Assembly: GCA_964527925.1 (NCBI GenBank)
Contig: CAZGQO010000004.1
Location: 62,001-126,000, forward strand
DNA: 64,000 bases
From: Ch128b sp964527925
Lineage (GTDB): Bacteria; Bacteroidota; Ignavibacteria; Ch128b
Direction: 5' to 3'
Numbering within the stretch: position 1 is the first letter of the stretch; every line of letters begins with the position of its first letter. The notes under the pieces were generated by a model. That model ran no database searches, was not told the DNA's origin, and saw nothing but the letters and a program-made list of their open reading frames with translations. Shown piece after piece: positions 62,769-64,000 of the stretch. Made by a program: the position numbers and the translations under genes.

Positions 62769-62841
62769 TGGAGCTGAAGGGATTCGAACCCTCGACCCCT
62801 TCGTTGCGAACGAAGTGCTCTCCCAACTGAGCTACAGCCCC
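62769..62841 (-). tRNA. tRNA-Ala (anticodon CGC)
   Basis: Minus-strand cloverleaf: acceptor GGGGCTG / CAGCTCC (one G-T pair), D arm GCTC...GAGC, anticodon stem CTTCG / CGAAG with loop TTCGCAA (anticodon CGC; plus-strand 62806-62808), and T arm GAGGG-TTCGAAT-CCCTT. Discriminator A, CCA not encoded. Only four bases separate it from the SRP RNA, so the two are likely transcribed together. Confidence 0.95.
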
Positions 62842-63097
62842 AAATTTTCAAATAACCATTGCAAAGTTAATCAACATTAAGTTTACTTAAAAATTTTTAT
62901 TCTCAATTTCAATAAGATTAATCTTGGTTATTTCTGTTGCAAAACTGAATGTATCTTTTTTAATTTTAATTTTATGTTCTATCTCTTGAAAATTTTTAAG
63001 TCAAAAAAATTTAATAAGAATTTTCTGAGGAAGTGATTTTTTTCAGTAGTTCTCTTATATTGAACATAATTTATTATTAAACAAAAAGAAGCATCGT
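62842..63097. other. Intergenic region between tRNA-Ala and the S8 protease gene
   Basis: 256 AT-rich bases that must hold divergent promoters for the tRNA/ffs pair (-) and the protease (+). I see a perfect 12-base palindrome AAGATTAATCTT at 62914-62925 but no convincing -35/-10 pair. No ORF of note. Confidence 0.5.
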
Positions 63098-64000
63098 ATG
63101 ATAAGATATTTTTCAGTACTCTTTTTATTAATAACTCTAAACTTAACTTATGGTCAGGCTCGTCTAACACCAAGGCTTCAAGCAAAATTAAATGAGACTT
63201 CCAAAATTGAATATATACGAGTATTATGTCTATTGAAAGATAGAGTTGATGTTGTTGAACTTGATAAATTTCTAACAGAAATAAAAGCTAGTCCAGAATT
63301 TCGTTCATCAACTGTTATCAACGCTTTGCAAGAGAAAGCAAATCAAACACAGGCTCAATTGATTACATTTCTAACAACTAAGCTTAATTCCAGAGAGGTT
63401 AAATCTTTTCAATCGTTCTGGATTACAAATCTTATCATGGTTGAAGCAAATCGAGATGTTATCAATCAACTTGCAAATCGTGAAGAAATTGAGTTGATGG
63501 ATCTGGATGCATTATTGCAACTTGATCCATATTTCTTTGAAGGAACTGCACCAGATAAAACCAACAGTGCTGAAACAGGTTTGAAAGTTATTAACGCTGA
63601 TAAATTGTGGAAACTTGGAATTACTGGCGAAGGTTGTCTTGTTATGAATATTGATACTGGTGTAGAAGGCACACATCCGGCATTAAATAGCAGATGGCGA
63701 GGTAATTTTGTTCCGGCAAATCAAGCCTGGTTTGATCCTGAGACTAATACAACCACACCAACCGATTGTGATGATCACGGAACTCACACAATGGGAATAA
63801 TGTGTGGCCGTGCAGGATCGGATACAATTGGTGTTGCACCTGATGCTCAATGGATAGCGGCAAAAACAATTTGTAGTTCTCCTCATACAAGTAAATCAAT
63901 TGCTGCATTTCAATGGGCAATGAATCCTGATAATAATCCAAATACTGTAAATGATATGCCTGATGTAATCAGTAATTCCTGGTACGATCCAAATGCAACT
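63098..64000 (+). CDS. Secreted subtilisin-like (S8) protease, 3'-truncated by window edge
   Basis: ATG at 63098 opens a frame that runs off the right edge (at least 301 aa). Signal peptide with ISVLF-like hydrophobic core ends near TYGQ. A prodomain of about 150 residues follows, including VKSFQSFWITNLIMVEAN, an inhibitor-I9-like part. The S8 domain begins with the catalytic Asp in VMNIDTGVEGTHPAL and the catalytic His in DCDDHGTHTMGIMCG, followed by GVAPDAQWIAAKTI. The Ser lies outside the window. Resembles bacillopeptidase F-type proteases; a T9SS tail may follow but is not visible. Confidence 0.85.
   Translation, partial: MIRYFSVLFLLITLNLTYGQARLTPRLQAKLNETSKIEYIRVLCLLKDRVDVVELDKFLTEIKASPEFRSSTVINALQEKANQTQAQLITFLTTKLNSREVKSFQSFWITNLIMVEANRDVINQLANREEIELMDLDALLQLDPYFFEGTAPDKTNSAETGLKVINADKLWKLGITGEGCLVMNIDTGVEGTHPALNSRWRGNFVPANQAWFDPETNTTTPTDCDDHGTHTMGIMCGRAGSDTIGVAPDAQWIAAKTICSSPHTSKSIAAFQWAMNPDNNPNTVNDMPDVISNSWYDPNAT

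Noticed and set aside
1..64000. CRISPR arrays, transposases, prophage genes or toxin-antitoxin pairs
   Set aside because: No regular spaced repeats, no recognised transposase or phage protein, and composition looks even by eye.

Overview
The window is a gene-dense, AT-rich stretch of bacterial chromosome with housekeeping content. The best guess for the source is a member of the Ignavibacteria (Bacteroidota/Chlorobi superphylum). The clues are a type IX secretion C-terminal sorting domain on the GH18 protein (NYPNPFN, then a GVYFV-type ending), a DUF5683 protein next to parAB, a YbeY with the GxxDKT ending usual in Bacteroidota, ssb followed by a GldE-like protein, and Gram-negative envelope genes (MCE/MlaD, Wzi-like protein, ExbB/ExbD). 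No insertion sequence, prophage, integron or CRISPR array is visible. The assignment rests on recognised families only; no search was run.

Layout. 1-10970 (+): the 3' part of a diadenylate cyclase gene, an MBL-fold hydrolase, parA, parB, a DUF5683 protein, a secreted GH18-like protein, ssb, a CNNM/CBS protein, a small membrane protein, a MlaD-like protein, gamma-glutamyltransferase and acpS. 10972-12168 (-): a lone GH5-like secreted glycosidase. 12189-15710 (+): a secreted endonuclease/phosphatase-fold protein and an SDR protein, then an ExbB-ExbD-ExbD unit with a clear sigma70-type promoter in front and an intrinsic terminator behind. 15787-25082 (+): yqeY, cvpA, mutS2, a biotin carboxylase/biotin carrier pair, a zinc-ribbon membrane protein, a diaminopentanoate-dehydrogenase-like oxidoreductase, a YqaA-type membrane protein and nadB. 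A Ppx/GppA gene converges on nadB (25028-25996, -). 26059-32221 (+): two unknown genes, a HAD phosphatase, a MerR regulator, tRNA-Pro(GGG), purF, pgsA, ftsY, a diacylglycerol-kinase-like gene and a small membrane protein.

32266-58496 is an almost unbroken 26-kb run on the minus strand. Read 5' to 3' it carries mnmA, a small membrane protein, an HNH nuclease, trpS, scpA, scpB, rluB-like, dacB, lysS, a DUF2279 protein, a GT2 glycosyltransferase, a Wzi-like protein, an S41 protease, a DUF3108 protein, a gamma-carbonic-anhydrase-like protein, an unknown protein, ybeY, topA, xerC/D, hpf, hprK, an M23 peptidase, a DUF2795 protein, holB, thiolase, 3-hydroxyacyl-CoA dehydrogenase and a ClC channel. 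The window closes with glgC, uvrC and an L,D-transpeptidase (+), the SRP RNA and tRNA-Ala(CGC) (-), and the 5' part of a secreted S8 protease (+).

The most notable observations are two genes whose reading frames do not work as written. holB (DNA polymerase III delta-prime) is split exactly at an A10 run containing the A-AAA-AAG slippery heptamer, and reading continues cleanly in the -1 frame. The HNH nuclease gene encodes a conserved N-terminal domain with no ATG, GTG or TTG in frame, while an out-of-frame ATG sits just upstream. Either could be genuine recoding, or an assembly error or mutation. I see no convincing undescribed multi-gene system; the remaining novelty is in a few unknown genes with conserved-looking context.
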